A DNA stretch of 64,000 nt from JAOUFP01 sp963801505 (GCA_963801505.1 CAWDEY010000017.1:1-64000); one strand, 5' to 3'. Positions 26,789 to 35,488 are shown, counted from the stretch's first letter. Notes: generated by a model from the letters alone, not told the origin. Translations and numbers: made by a program.

Positions 26789-26903
26789 CTCACTATTATA
26801 ACCTGACAGGCCGCACTAAGACATCCACAAATTGAGGCGCCGCGTAACCAATGACAAAAACAGTCCGTTTTACTCAGAGTCCGTGTGTGACGTCGCTTTT
26901 TTT

Positions 26904-26992
26904 TCCGTCATTCCCGCATTCAGTAAGCGGGAAACCAGTTCTTAACTACGTACTGGGTCCCCCGGTCAAGCCGGAGGATGACAAATATTTAC
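26904..26992. repeat. GTCATTCC-type dispersed repeat
   Basis: CCGTCATTCCCGCATTCAGT followed by AAGCGGGAA and, further on, CCGGTCAAGCCGGAGGATGA. The two halves are related to the fragments at 3.24-3.30 and 16.85-16.90 kb. No ORF is seen in 26789-27059. Confidence 0.45.
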
Positions 26993-27059
26993 TTTATACG
27001 CAGACATATTTATACTATTACAATTTATATTACTTGTCCTAGAAATGAGGTTTTAAATT

Positions 27060-27542
27060 ATGACCAGGGAAAAAACAAAAAAACAGACAAGACCCGGATG
27101 GGACGAATACTTCATCAATATAGCAAAGGCTGTATCCGCACGGGCCACCTGTCTGAGGCGGAAATACGGCGCAGTCATAACAAAAGACAATATAATCGTA
27201 AGCACCGGTTATAACGGCGCCCCCTCGGGCATGAAGGACTGCCTCGAAGCCCGCAAGTGCACCAGAAAAGAGCTTCAGATACCGCACGGCGAGCGTTACG
27301 AACTCTGCCACAGCGTGCATGCCGAGGCAAATGCCATCATACGGGCCTCAGCAGATGAACTCAAAGGCTCCACTATATATGTTTCAGGAGCTGACCATGG
27401 CGCAGGAGAATGCCTTTCAGAACCCTGCATGATGTGCAAGAGGATGATCCTGAACTCACAGATCAAAAAAGTGGTCTTCTCCGACGGCAACGGAAAATAC
27501 CACATCATAAACCCCAAAGACTGGCTTAAGAAACGTGTATGA
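27060..27542 (+). CDS. Deoxycytidylate (dCMP) deaminase family protein
   Basis: 160 residues. The zinc site is H87-A88-E89 with C123 and C126 (EPCMMCKRMI), as in the cytidine/dCMP deaminase fold. CLRRKYGAVITKDNIIVSTGYNGAP is typical of the ComEB/dCMP deaminase branch. Deamination of dCMP gives dUMP for thymidylate synthesis. A GAGG motif precedes the ATG. The gene stands alone between repeat-rich spacers. Confidence 0.93.
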   Translation: MTREKTKKQTRPGWDEYFINIAKAVSARATCLRRKYGAVITKDNIIVSTGYNGAPSGMKDCLEARKCTRKELQIPHGERYELCHSVHAEANAIIRASADELKGSTIYVSGADHGAGECLSEPCMMCKRMILNSQIKKVVFSDGNGKYHIINPKDWLKKRV

Positions 27543-27548
27543 AAAGTG

Positions 27549-27726
27549 ATTCACCACGGAGAACACGGAGCAAATAAGAGAAAAACTTTTTTTCTCTGTG
27601 AACTCATCAAGCGAATGAGGCACGTTATTTTAATCATAAAAGTTAATATTTGAGGACGCAGAGAGCTATCAGACTTTACTGTTTTTTTGGTTTAAATTTT
27701 TTCTCTGTGTACTCTGTGGTTAATAA
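27549..27726. repeat. CACAGAG-type inverted repeat, copy 3
   Basis: CACCACGGAGAACACGGAG near 27552 and CTCTGTGTACTCTGTGGTTA near 27703 are the outer inverted arms. A second inner arm, TTTTTCTCTGTGAAC, is near 27590. This is the longest of the three elements and fills the gap before the DAHP synthase. Confidence 0.6.
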
Positions 27727-27752
27727 AGAATTTTGTGGACCAGAGGTGATAT

Positions 27753-28783
27753 ATGAGTTTTCAGTACGTACGGGAAATGCCCGGTGTCAGGGATATTCTT
27801 GAGAGTATACCGGTCTGCTGATGACCTGAAAGAGATAAAAGAAAAAAGGGACAGGGAAATCAGAGCAGTATTTGAGCGGGAAAGCGAAAAGTTTCTCGTT
27901 ATCATCGGCCCCTGCTCAGCTGACAACGAAGACGCTGTCTGCGAGTATGTGTCGAAGCTCGCCAGGCTGCAGGATGAGGTAAAGGAAAAACTGATACTCA
28001 TCCCCCGCATTTATACCAACAAACCGAGGACCACCGGGGAAGGCTATAAAGGCATGGCCCACCAGCCTAAACCCTCTGAAGCGCCGAACATGGTAAAGGG
28101 GCTTAAGGCGATCCGCAAGATGCATATACGCGCGTTGAGGGAATCCCATCTCTCTGCTGCAGACGAGATGCTCTATCCCGGTAATTATCCTTACCTTGAG
28201 GACATTCTGAGCTATGTCGCGGTCGGGGCACGGTCAGTCGAAAGCCAGCTTCATCGCCTGACCATCAGCGGCATCGATGTCCCTGCCGGGATGAAGAACC
28301 CTACGAGCGGAGATCTGGAGGTAATGCTCAACTCAGTCCAGGCAGCACAGATGTCCCATGTTTTTGTCTATAACGGCTGGGAGGTAAAGACAAGCGGCAA
28401 TGCCCTGACACATTGCATCCTGCGCGGCGCTGTTGACCAGTATGGCACGAATTTTCCCAATTATCATTTCGAGGACCTTAAAAGGCTGGCAGAGGCGTAT
28501 AAGAAGCGCAACCTCTCTTATCCGGCAATCATCGTAGATACAAACCACGCCAACTCCAACAAAAAATTTGCGGAACAGCCCAGGATCGCAAAAGAAGTGA
28601 TGAGAAGCCGCCAGAATTCCAAGACCCTCAGAAACAATGTCAAAGGGCCTAATGATTGAAAGCTACCTGGTAGAGGGCACTCAGAAGATATCTGAAAACA
28701 TCTACGGGAAGTCCATCACAGACCCTTGTCTGGGCTGGGAAGATTCAGAAAGGCTTGTAAGGGACCTGGCTGAATACGTCTGA
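27753..28783 (+). pseudogene. 3-deoxy-7-phosphoheptulonate (DAHP) synthase, AroF/G/H type, two frameshifts
   Basis: DAHP synthase joins phosphoenolpyruvate and erythrose 4-phosphate as the first step of aromatic amino-acid synthesis. The middle frame carries LVIIGPCSADNEDAV, the IYTNKPRTTGEGYKG block, GARSVESQLHR, the metal Cys and His region, and VDTNHANSNKKF. It is completed at the N-terminus by MSFQYVREMPGVRDI (ATG 27753, GAGGTG site) in another frame, broken near 27815, and at the C-terminus by MIESYLVEGTQ and YGKSITDPCLGWED in a third, broken near 28655. Total about 343 residues, matching E. coli AroG. The gene may be intact in reality. Confidence 0.88.
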
Positions 28784-28832
28784 AAGCAAACAGGCGAGGG
28801 CACCACTTGAAGGACGGGACTAAAATTTTAAT

Positions 28833-29540
28833 ATGAATAACGCACGCCGGATTAAGAGGGAATTAATCACAAGAGAAGTCTTGATAAACAATCTCTTGAC
28901 CGGACACGCCCTGGATATCAGCCCCGAAGGTATGTTTATTAATGTTACTGCTGAAATAAAAGCGGGTACTCCTATAACCCTGAAATTTAATGCTAATGGT
29001 CTCCCTTTAACTGTGAAGGCCCTTGTCAGACATTCCCAGCCCGGCGTTGGCATTGGTATTCAGTTTATTGGTTTGAATGAGGTCCAGGAGGACCGAATCG
29101 CCGATTTCATAGAACAATGCGCAGAGGAACATTTAAAGCTGGAAAAACATGGCGGTAAGCCTACAATATTGATGGTCGATGACAGACCGGAATCTATAAA
29201 AGCGTTCGAGCGACAGCTGCTTGTTTCTGGTTACAATATTATTTTTGCCAATAACGGAATTGAGGCTGTAAAGGAACTGGACAAAAATAAAGTGGACCTG
29301 GTTATTACCGACCTTCTTATGGACAGGATGAATGGCTTTATGCTTATTCACCTCATTAAGCAAACACAGAAGTTCAAGAATATTCCGGTAGCAGTCCTTT
29401 CGGCAACGAACCAAGGCGACGCTGATATAGAGAGGGCTTCCCGTTTGGGCATCGCGCGCTTTTTTATGAAACATAATACCAAACCTCAGGCCTTCGCTGA
29501 GGAAGTCACGAAAATATTAAATAAAGCAAAATCCAAATAA
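28833..29540 (+). CDS. PilZ domain-response regulator receiver protein
   Basis: 235 residues. Residues 1-100 are a PilZ domain with the cyclic-di-GMP-binding RxxxR-like RRIKRE (R5/R9) and DISPEG (28-33). Residues 110-232 are a CheY-like receiver with DD at 116-117, phospho-acceptor Asp160 (LVITDLLMDRMNG) and a late Lys. The protein can thus read both phosphorylation and cyclic-di-GMP. No kinase is adjacent. The downstream 100 bases contain possible hairpins and a T-run near 29626 that may end the transcript. Confidence 0.92.
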   Translation: MNNARRIKRELITREVLINNLLTGHALDISPEGMFINVTAEIKAGTPITLKFNANGLPLTVKALVRHSQPGVGIGIQFIGLNEVQEDRIADFIEQCAEEHLKLEKHGGKPTILMVDDRPESIKAFERQLLVSGYNIIFANNGIEAVKELDKNKVDLVITDLLMDRMNGFMLIHLIKQTQKFKNIPVAVLSATNQGDADIERASRLGIARFFMKHNTKPQAFAEEVTKILNKAKSK

Positions 29541-29650
29541 GACTTCGACGGACGGCTGCAGGAAAACCTGCAAAACGGTTCGGGTGCAGTTCTCTTGTGG
29601 GACTCTTATCCTGTCGTGCCTGGGTTTTTTTCGTTAATGAAGAGTTGTTA

Positions 29651-29788
29651 AATGGATAGCGAGCGATATTCCCCGTGGTCTGGCCTAAGGCCCCTACGTT
29701 GGTGCCACGGGGTTAGCGAGCGAATATAATGAAAAAACATTCCTTGCATTGAGATTCCCTGCGGTCTTGCCGGAGGGAGTCTTCAATA
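29651..29788. repeat. Dispersed GCGAGCGATATTCCC repeat, copy 2
   Basis: Same order of parts as copy 1 at 19606-19732. The first hairpin has a larger loop: CCCCGTGG, then a CTAAGGCCCCTACGTTGG stretch, then CCACGGGG. It continues through GCGAGCGAATATAATG and CATTCCTTGCATTGAGATTC to AGTCTTCAAT. Confidence 0.75.
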
Positions 29789-29880
29789 ATGCTATGTTGT
29801 GGCCGTTAATGCGGTTATTTTTGATAATGGCTGCTATCGGTATTTTGATTTTGAGGAGAATTTTGCCGGGGCAGGATCTT

Positions 29881-29916
29881 CTTAGGCAGCCCCGCTGGGT
29901 AGCGGAGCTGCCTAAG
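29881..29916. repeat. Long near-perfect hairpin
   Basis: CTTAGGCAGC and GCTGCCTAAG pair perfectly outside a mismatch and a further CCGCT/AGCGG stem with a GGGT loop. There is no T-run on either side. It may be an unusual terminator for the minus-strand gene ending at 29981, or a mobile hairpin. Confidence 0.6.
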
Positions 29917-29980
29917 TTCAGATTTCATTTCGAAATAAAAGATGTAAAGCTAGCGTGTGGCACTATGCCCTGGACTCCAC

Positions 29981-31216
29981 TTATCTTTTATTTCTATTAC
30001 GGTCACCATTGTGGTCACCATTATAGTTATGATTATGGACGTCATGATTGTCACTACCTTCTCTGACATGACAACTATAGCACGATGGGCCTATCCCGCC
30101 TTGCAGATTCGGACCATGACACGCCGTGCATGAAGACATGCCATTGCGGTCCGCATAATCACCATGCTTATTTAACCATCCATCCGGATGAACGTTTCCA
30201 GAGGGTAGCGGCGGCGGAGGTGGAGGAGGCGTTGTTGTCACGAGCGCATCGGCAATGGACTGAATCTCGTCATTCGTTAAGAACGTGAGGAATGACATAT
30301 CTTTTACCTCATCAATTGCTTCCTTAATTTCAGATGCACTTTCGCCCCGGACCTGGGATCTCTCAATTGTCCCGTGACAAGCAGAACAGTTTTGCATATA
30401 AAGAGTTGTCCCGTCAGTTGTCGGTTGGTGGTGGAGGTGGCGGAGGCGGGTGCAAGCCTGGGTCAAGGTTGCTGCAGTCGAAGGTGTTCCTGAGCATCCT
30501 GAAGGGGTGTTGCCGGTTACTGACCTTATCTGCTGACCGTTAGTACCGCAGACAGACCATGCTGAATATGTGTAACCTGTGCAAGCTACGGGTGCCGGTG
30601 TGCAAGCCTGGGTCAAGACAGCCGCAGTTGAAGGCGTCCCGGTGCATCCTGCAGGCGTGTTGGCCGTCACTGTCCTTGTCTGCTGACCGTTAGTACCGCA
30701 GGCAGACCATGATGAATAGGTATACCCGGTGCAAGCTACGGGTGCCGGTGTGCAGGCCTGAGTCAATACTGCTGGAGTCGAAGGTGTCCCGGTGCATCCT
30801 GAAGGGGTGTTAGCTGTCACTGTCCTTGTTTGCTGACCGTTAGTACCGCAGGCAGACCATGCTGAATATGTATATCCCGTGCATGCTACAGGTGCGGGAA
30901 CCGGCTTACTTCCAGGGTCACCGGGGTTTGTGCCGGCGTTGATTTCAGCAATATTTGTCGCGCCGTCACCGTCGGAATCCTGTCCTTCAATTGCGCTGAA
31001 ACTATGGCCTGCGCTGGCATAAGCTGCTCCGTATGGATTACGGTTAGGTGGGCCGGCAGGGACATGGCATATTTCACAGCTAAACGACGCAGTTGCCGAA
31101 CTTGGGTAGGTGCTGGTGAAGCTGCTGTAATACGATGATAGTGCACTGGCACTGCCGACGGCCCCGAGAATGAAGATCATTGCAAGCATTACTACGAAAA
31201 GTTTTCTGCTACTCAT
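29981..31216 (-). CDS. Secreted tetrahaem protein with three tandem thrombospondin-1-like repeats
   Basis: 411 residues. A signal peptide (about 1-25) is followed by haem site CEICH (47-51), a calcium-binding thrombospondin type 3-like DSDGDGATNIAEI segment (80-93), three tandem 50-residue repeats starting ACTGYTYSAWSACGTNGQQ (111-160, 161-210, 211-256), haem site CSACH (277-281) in a cytochrome-c-like domain, a Pro-rich spacer (330-337), two more haem sites CTACH (363-367) and CYSCH (379-383), and a His/Asn/Asp-rich tail. A GGAGG site precedes the ATG. The RLRHLHHQP stretch at the end of repeat 3 reads as poly-Pro in another frame, so a small local frameshift pair is possible. It is probably a surface electron-transfer or adhesive protein. 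Confidence 0.85.
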   Translation of the reverse strand: MSSRKLFVVMLAMIFILGAVGSASALSSYYSSFTSTYPSSATASFSCEICHVPAGPPNRNPYGAAYASAGHSFSAIEGQDSDGDGATNIAEINAGTNPGDPGSKPVPAPVACTGYTYSAWSACGTNGQQTRTVTANTPSGCTGTPSTPAVLTQACTPAPVACTGYTYSSWSACGTNGQQTRTVTANTPAGCTGTPSTAAVLTQACTPAPVACTGYTYSAWSVCGTNGQQIRSVTGNTPSGCSGTPSTAATLTQACTRLRHLHHQPTTDGTTLYMQNCSACHGTIERSQVRGESASEIKEAIDEVKDMSFLTFLTNDEIQSIADALVTTTPPPPPPPLPSGNVHPDGWLNKHGDYADRNGMSSCTACHGPNLQGGIGPSCYSCHVREGSDNHDVHNHNYNGDHNGDRNRNKR

Positions 31217-31829
31217 ACTTCCTCCTTTTTAAGGTTAGTATTATTGTCTGCCTCGACAGACTCCATTTACAAAGTAGTCTATATGTAAATTATTAAATCG
31301 GGATTAAATAAGGATTAAGTTTATTTAATCCAGGATTCTTCTGAAAGAATAACCTTTAGAGGATCCGTCTCTTATGCGACGTGATAAAAGCACCCGATCC
31401 TTCCTGAAGTCCTGCATATAAGACCTGATATATTAGCGCGGAGTTCCGATCGTACTTCGGTTGTTTAAGAGGATTTTTTTGCTCTCGAACTATGCTCCTG
31501 TGCTATACTTATACATAAGCGGTTTTCAAAATAAAGGCACATTTTGGTAACAGAACCTAAGAATTATATGGAAAGCAATACCAGCAAACAACGGCGATGA
31601 TTTTTTTCAAAATGCCCCTGACTTCCTCTTTTCCAGCTTTACGGTACAAACGCATACCACCGGTTTTCGTTCACTGCGGTGCGGCACGGCGAATTACAGG
31701 CTCGTCTGTTTGGGCACAAATAAAGAAATCAGGCTGGCTTCTGAATTTTTGAAAGGGCGATATGATGGTAGGAATTGTTCTGTTGAAAAATATTTATGAA
31801 ACGCCTCCCACGATGCGCTTAATACATTT
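31217..31829. other. Long intergenic region without a supported gene
   Basis: Near 31230-31270 a GTCTG/CAGAC hairpin lies in the leader of the tetrahaem gene. On the plus strand an open frame of about 75 codons ending at the TGA near 31799 (containing CGTANYRLVCLGTNKEIR) is uninterrupted but has no good start and no recognised homology. It could be a gene remnant, possibly related to the missing ATPase partner of the following permease, but nothing in it resembles an ABC ATPase. Confidence 0.3.
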
Positions 31830-33083
31830 ATGTCTACCATCACAAAAAGTCTCATAGATATCCGGCTGAATCTATTCGTCCGTGAGGCCCTCCGCGCGCT
31901 TTCTCGCAACAAGCTTCGGAGCGCCCTATCGGCAATTGGAATTACCATAGGCATTGCCGCGGTAGTTTGCGTAGTGGCCATCGGTAAGGCAGGTTCGCAA
32001 CTTGCCGAACAGCAGCTTCAAAACCTGGGAGATAACCTGGTGTGGATCGAGGCCGGCTCTCGAAACGTAAACGGAGTTCGAAGCGGCAGCCATGGGATGA
32101 CCTCCCTAACAATGGGAGATGCAGAAGCAATACTTCATGAGACGTCACTCATCAAGAGTGTTTCGCCGAATGTGGACGGACATATTCTCATTGCCTCCGG
32201 GAACCGGAATTGGACTACACATTACCGTGGGGTCACCTCAGACTTCCTTGATATCAGGCGTTGGGAGTTGGCAGAGGGGGTCCCATTTACGAGGGGAGAA
32301 GTGGCGCAGGCGGCCAACGTCTGCCTGCTTGGTCAGACAGTACGTCAGCAGCTCTTCGGGTCAGAGGATGCGGTCGGGCGAAACGTTCGGATAAATTTAC
32401 AAATATTCAAGGTAATTGGGGTGCTGGCACAGAAGGGCCAGTCGACTACCGGCCAGGACCAGGATGACACCATCCTGATGCCATACACTACGGCGCAGAA
32501 AAAGCTGGGTGGAAAGGGGGCCACGTGGTTGGATGACATTATGTGTTCGGTCGTGTCCCTTGACTCTGCTCAACCGGCAATCAGCCGGATCAGCGCGCTG
32601 CTGCGAGAGCGCCATCACATCCGCCCGGGGCAGGGGGATGATTTTAATATCCGTCATCCGGAAGAGGTGATCAAGGCCCAGATTGCCGCGAACCGGACGC
32701 TTGAAATCTTTCTGATTAGCGTTGCCTCCATCGCTCTCCTTGTCGGCGGGATAGGGATCATGAATGTTATGCTGGTATCGGTCACACAGCGGATCAGGGA
32801 AATTGGTTTGCGTCTCGCAATCGGGGCCACGACAACGGCAATACAGATCCAATTTCTCGGTGAAGCTGTCATGTTGAGCCTTTCTGGCGGCCTCTTTGGG
32901 GTCCTTATCGGTGTTGCCAGTTCTTTTATTCTAGGGTATACCTTGGGATGGCCTGTATCCATGCCTGTTGAAGCCGTCATTATCGCTCCTGTATTCGCCA
33001 TGGTGGTAGGTATTTCTTTCGGCATCTATCCGGCATGGAAAGCCGCACAGCTTGACCCGATCGCAGCCCTGCGTCATGAGTAA
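31830..33083 (+). CDS. MacB/FtsX-type ABC transporter permease
   Basis: 417 residues: one N-terminal membrane helix (about 27-50) with the RNKLRSALSAIGITIGIAAVV signature, a large periplasmic MacB_PCD domain (about 55-280), then three C-terminal helices of the FtsX domain (LLVGGIGIMNVMLVSVTQRIREIGLRLAIGA, with later helices near 345 and 385) and the closing PAWKAAQLDPIAALRHE. MacB permeases export lipoproteins, peptides or macrolides or act in mechanotransmission. The ATPase and membrane-fusion partners normally found beside it are absent, so it must use components encoded elsewhere or be an orphan. Confidence 0.92.
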   Translation: MSTITKSLIDIRLNLFVREALRALSRNKLRSALSAIGITIGIAAVVCVVAIGKAGSQLAEQQLQNLGDNLVWIEAGSRNVNGVRSGSHGMTSLTMGDAEAILHETSLIKSVSPNVDGHILIASGNRNWTTHYRGVTSDFLDIRRWELAEGVPFTRGEVAQAANVCLLGQTVRQQLFGSEDAVGRNVRINLQIFKVIGVLAQKGQSTTGQDQDDTILMPYTTAQKKLGGKGATWLDDIMCSVVSLDSAQPAISRISALLRERHHIRPGQGDDFNIRHPEEVIKAQIAANRTLEIFLISVASIALLVGGIGIMNVMLVSVTQRIREIGLRLAIGATTTAIQIQFLGEAVMLSLSGGLFGVLIGVASSFILGYTLGWPVSMPVEAVIIAPVFAMVVGISFGIYPAWKAAQLDPIAALRHE

Positions 33084-33170
33084 AATGGTCCTTGGCCGCT
33101 TTACTCCTGATTACTGCACAATAGTATATAATCGTATGCTACTCTCTCCGCTTTCTCAAGGACAACCGGC

Positions 33171-33725
33171 GTGACAAAATCGATTATTTCTTGGCGCAAG
33201 CTTATAGTCGCACCTGTCTTCTTATTATTTATCTCTATTGGAAGTTACTTTTTATATATCGAGGAGCAAGGCAACTTTCGCCCGATTACAGACGGCGAGG
33301 CTTACAGATCTGCACAAATGGATAGAGATGAACTTGAGTATTATATTAATAATTATCACCTCAGGAGCATACTAAACTTGCGAGGAAAGAATCCTGATAT
33401 GGATTGGTACATAGAAGAAGTGAAGGTAAGTTCGGAACATGGCATAATGCATTATGATATGGCTTTGTCAGCTTCCCGTGGGCTGACCTCCAAAGAAGTG
33501 CAGGGGCTTAAAGAGATTTTCAATTCCGCACCCCGCCCCATATTGATTCATTGCAAGTCTGGCGCGGACAGGTCGGGGCTGGTCTCAGCCATGTGGAAGG
33601 TGATCGTTGATAAAAGACCTAAAGCAGAGGCAAAAAAACAGTTATCTATCTTGTTCGGTCACATACCCATAGGATCGACGTCCGCAATGGACCAGTTCTT
33701 TGAAAGGTGGCGACCAGAGATCTGA
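33171..33725 (+). CDS. Membrane-anchored dual-specificity/tyrosine phosphatase
   Basis: 184 residues starting at GTG. One N-terminal membrane anchor (about 12-30) is followed by a DSP-type cysteine phosphatase domain with FRPITDGEAYRSAQMDRDEL (typical of bacterial/plant DSP-like proteins), LRSILNLRG, and the P-loop HCKSGADRSG (CX5R). The general-acid Asp probably lies near MALSASR, but this is uncertain. It may dephosphorylate proteins or polysaccharide-related substrates at the membrane. Confidence 0.88.
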   Translation: MTKSIISWRKLIVAPVFLLFISIGSYFLYIEEQGNFRPITDGEAYRSAQMDRDELEYYINNYHLRSILNLRGKNPDMDWYIEEVKVSSEHGIMHYDMALSASRGLTSKEVQGLKEIFNSAPRPILIHCKSGADRSGLVSAMWKVIVDKRPKAEAKKQLSILFGHIPIGSTSAMDQFFERWRPEI

Positions 33726-33798
33726 CCGTAAGGGTAAATGCAACAATGCAAAGCCTGGTCCTCACGCGGCCTGGTCCCACAGAATTCTTTCCCAGCAA

Positions 33799-33952
33799 TA
33801 AAAAAGTGGTGTTTGCTTCTCCTTATCCCAGTAGTTTGAATTTCTTGTGACAGTTTACCTTAACTTTGTTCCGTCAGGGCTTAACGTCCTTAAGTCCAAA
33901 CCTTTATTGCTGATCTAAGAAGAGCAAAACCACCACTTGCGTGCTTGCCCTT
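33799..33952 (-). ncRNA. Structured small RNA, tandem copy 1 (unassigned family)
   Basis: Minus-strand RNA of about 154 nt. The outer stem pairs the 5' arm (33938-33917, AAGTGGTGGTTTTGCTCTTC and two more bases) with the 3' arm (33824-33804, GGAGAAGCAAACACCACTT and flank), and six T follow the stem (33805-33800). Inside, GGTTTG pairs with CAAACT, and CTTAA-GGACG-TTAAG makes a hairpin. No ORF is present. It shares stem sequences and layout with copy 2, which lies 85 bases further upstream, while the loops differ. The overall shape (long closing stem, interior loops, terminal hairpins) recalls 6S RNA, but I could not match 6S-specific sequences. Confidence 0.7.
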
Positions 33953-33958
33953 AATTAA

Positions 33959-33987
33959 CTTATAGTCCTATTTTCAGGAGATGTCAA
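33959..33987 (-). promoter_or_regulatory. Promoter of small RNA copy 1
   Basis: Minus-strand TTGACA (33987-33982), a 17-base spacer and TATAAG (33964-33959): a nearly consensus sigma-70 promoter with predicted start at about 33952. Confidence 0.75.
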
Positions 33988-34038
33988 GGATTATTTGTGG
34001 ATTATTCGTACAGGAGTCACCTAATAATTATCAGGCAA

Positions 34039-34179
34039 CAAAAAAGTGGTGTTTGTTCTCCTCTTTCCCAGCGGTTTTGTTTACTTTGCTTCTTACTGAC
34101 CTGAGACCGTAGTCTCTGCTTACTAAACCTTTCTGCTGGGTCCAAGAAGAGCAAAACCACCACCTGGTTTGCTTCTCTT
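34039..34179 (-). ncRNA. Structured small RNA, tandem copy 2 (unassigned family)
   Basis: Minus-strand RNA of about 141 nt. The outer stem pairs GTGGTGGTTTTGCTCTTC (34163-34146) with GAGGAGAACAAACACCAC (34063-34046), and six T follow (34045-34040). Inside, CCCAGC pairs with GCTGGG, GGTTT with AAACC, and GAGAC-TACG-GTCTC forms a hairpin. Where copy 1 has different bases in these stems, pairing is kept, which supports a functional structure. No ORF is present. Confidence 0.7.
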
Positions 34180-34185
34180 AATATT

Positions 34186-34215
34186 AAGATAACTCCAGCC
34201 ATGGGCGACTGTCAA
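34186..34215 (-). promoter_or_regulatory. Promoter of small RNA copy 2
   Basis: Minus-strand TTGACA (34215-34210), an 18-base spacer and TATCTT (34191-34186), with predicted start at about 34179. A weaker -10 than copy 1. Confidence 0.6.
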
Positions 34216-34307
34216 CGTCTAGTTTGGATTTTGCCTTTATTGCATAAGCAGCATTTTAGAGTACGACGAGGCATTAACCTCAAAACTTCCAGCCTGATAA
34301 TCTGCGG

Positions 34308-34718
34308 TTAAAACGACATCAGTTCCGAGGATATGGTTTTGACGATACAGGCGCGGTCGATGCCAATAGCCGAATCATCCTTAATACGCTTTTGGATAAT
34401 GGCCTTCAGCATTTCAATATTGTCTTTGTTGTCATCCTGTATCCGGTTTAGCAGTTCCCTTTTTGTAAGCTGTTGTTGCAGGTCTTTATCAGTGAAATAC
34501 TTCCTAACAGAAGCAACAAAGGTATCCGTGGATTTACCAAGAGCAATGGAAGTACAGAGCATCACCGTTATGATGGAGTAGAATTTGGTGAATTTCTCTC
34601 CATCCCGGTGTTGTCCTGCTACATCCGCAATTTCCTTTAGCAGGTCGTCCCTGAACCGGGCAACGCTGTAGCGGGCCTTGCTGTTTAAAATATCTTCAGG
34701 TGTAAAATCCCATTTCAT
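34308..34718 (-). CDS. Conserved-looking hypothetical protein
   Basis: 136 residues, predicted mostly helical and cytoplasmic, with many charged residues (KRELLNRIQDDNKDNIEML). No signal peptide, no membrane helix and no recognised motif. Codon use looks normal and the frame is long for its position, so it is likely real. No Shine-Dalgarno sequence precedes the ATG at 34718. It is the nearest upstream gene to the two tandem RNAs, in the same direction. I do not recognise the family. Confidence 0.55.
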   Translation of the reverse strand: MKWDFTPEDILNSKARYSVARFRDDLLKEIADVAGQHRDGEKFTKFYSIITVMLCTSIALGKSTDTFVASVRKYFTDKDLQQQLTKRELLNRIQDDNKDNIEMLKAIIQKRIKDDSAIGIDRACIVKTISSELMSF

Positions 34719-35488
34719 ATGTGTCGTGTATTTTACATCTTTTAAGGATTCTGTGTCACAAATCTGTCACAATTTTAAAATACTAACCCCTCTGTTGCAA
34801 GTCGAAGGGTTGCCCTATCACTTGACAAAGGTTAACATTGGCATGAACAAGAAGAAAAAGTGAAATAATTTCAGGCACTCTGCCGTCTAAGATACGGACG
34901 CAAAAGACCAAATGTTGATGATAAGGTATTCTGTCGTCGTCAGCCCAAGCCGGAATGGGTAGGGCAGGAAATAATCCACCTCACAGCGCTCATAGGTTCG
35001 GTTTATGGCTGATGGGAATTCGTCAGAAAAGATAAAACTCTTTGATAATATTAGTAGCCTTCATTTTCATGAATTATGGATGCACATGTTGTGTATCTCA
35101 TAGAAACAGAAAATAACATTGATACCCTATATGCCTACAACAGATACAAACAGCTTGACTATCAGCAGCTCTTATAAAACAATATTTGTCAGACGTGCCT
35201 GATCGGGTAAATATAAATAATTGAACCTGCAAGTTGTGATAAGATCAAGAGTATTTTAAAGCATTGCCATCATCAAAGTTGATGGTTTTAGCACAATTAA
35301 CCCAAACAAACTCTTCTGCAGCTTCGAGGCAAAACATATGGCATATGATTTGCTGAATAATGTGTGTAATGTTTATCAAAAGGCAGTAAAAGATAATATC
35401 TGGGAGGTGCACAGCTTGTATATTTTAACTCTATAGCAGAGCATGCCGGACACGATTTAGTTCGATTTGATGATAATGAGGACATACG
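34719..35488. other. Long intergenic region, no supported gene
   Basis: Two short open stretches without good starts were noticed: a minus-strand frame of about 55-60 codons ending near 34889 (includes EVDYFLPYPFRLGLTTTEYL) and a plus-strand frame ending near 35435 (includes KLFCSFEAKHMAYDLLNNV). Both read like protein but match nothing I recognise; they may be remnants. No clear hairpin terminator or riboswitch was identified. Confidence 0.3.

Noticed and set aside
29541..29640. A riboswitch after the PilZ-receiver gene
   Set aside because: There are hairpins and a T-run but none of the conserved GEMM-I, GEMM-II or other riboswitch blocks. A simple terminator explains it.
29749..30066. Plus-strand ORF with a hydrophobic segment, possibly a sorting-signal protein
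   Set aside because: It starts inside a dispersed repeat, runs through a long hairpin and overlaps the 3' end of the tetrahaem gene on the other strand. No PEP-CTERM-type motif or ribosome-binding site is present.
33799..34215. Retron msr-msd RNAs (inverted ends a1/a2 and inner hairpins)
   Set aside because: The inverted ends fit, but no reverse transcriptase gene lies downstream or anywhere in the window, and the two copies each have a promoter and terminator.
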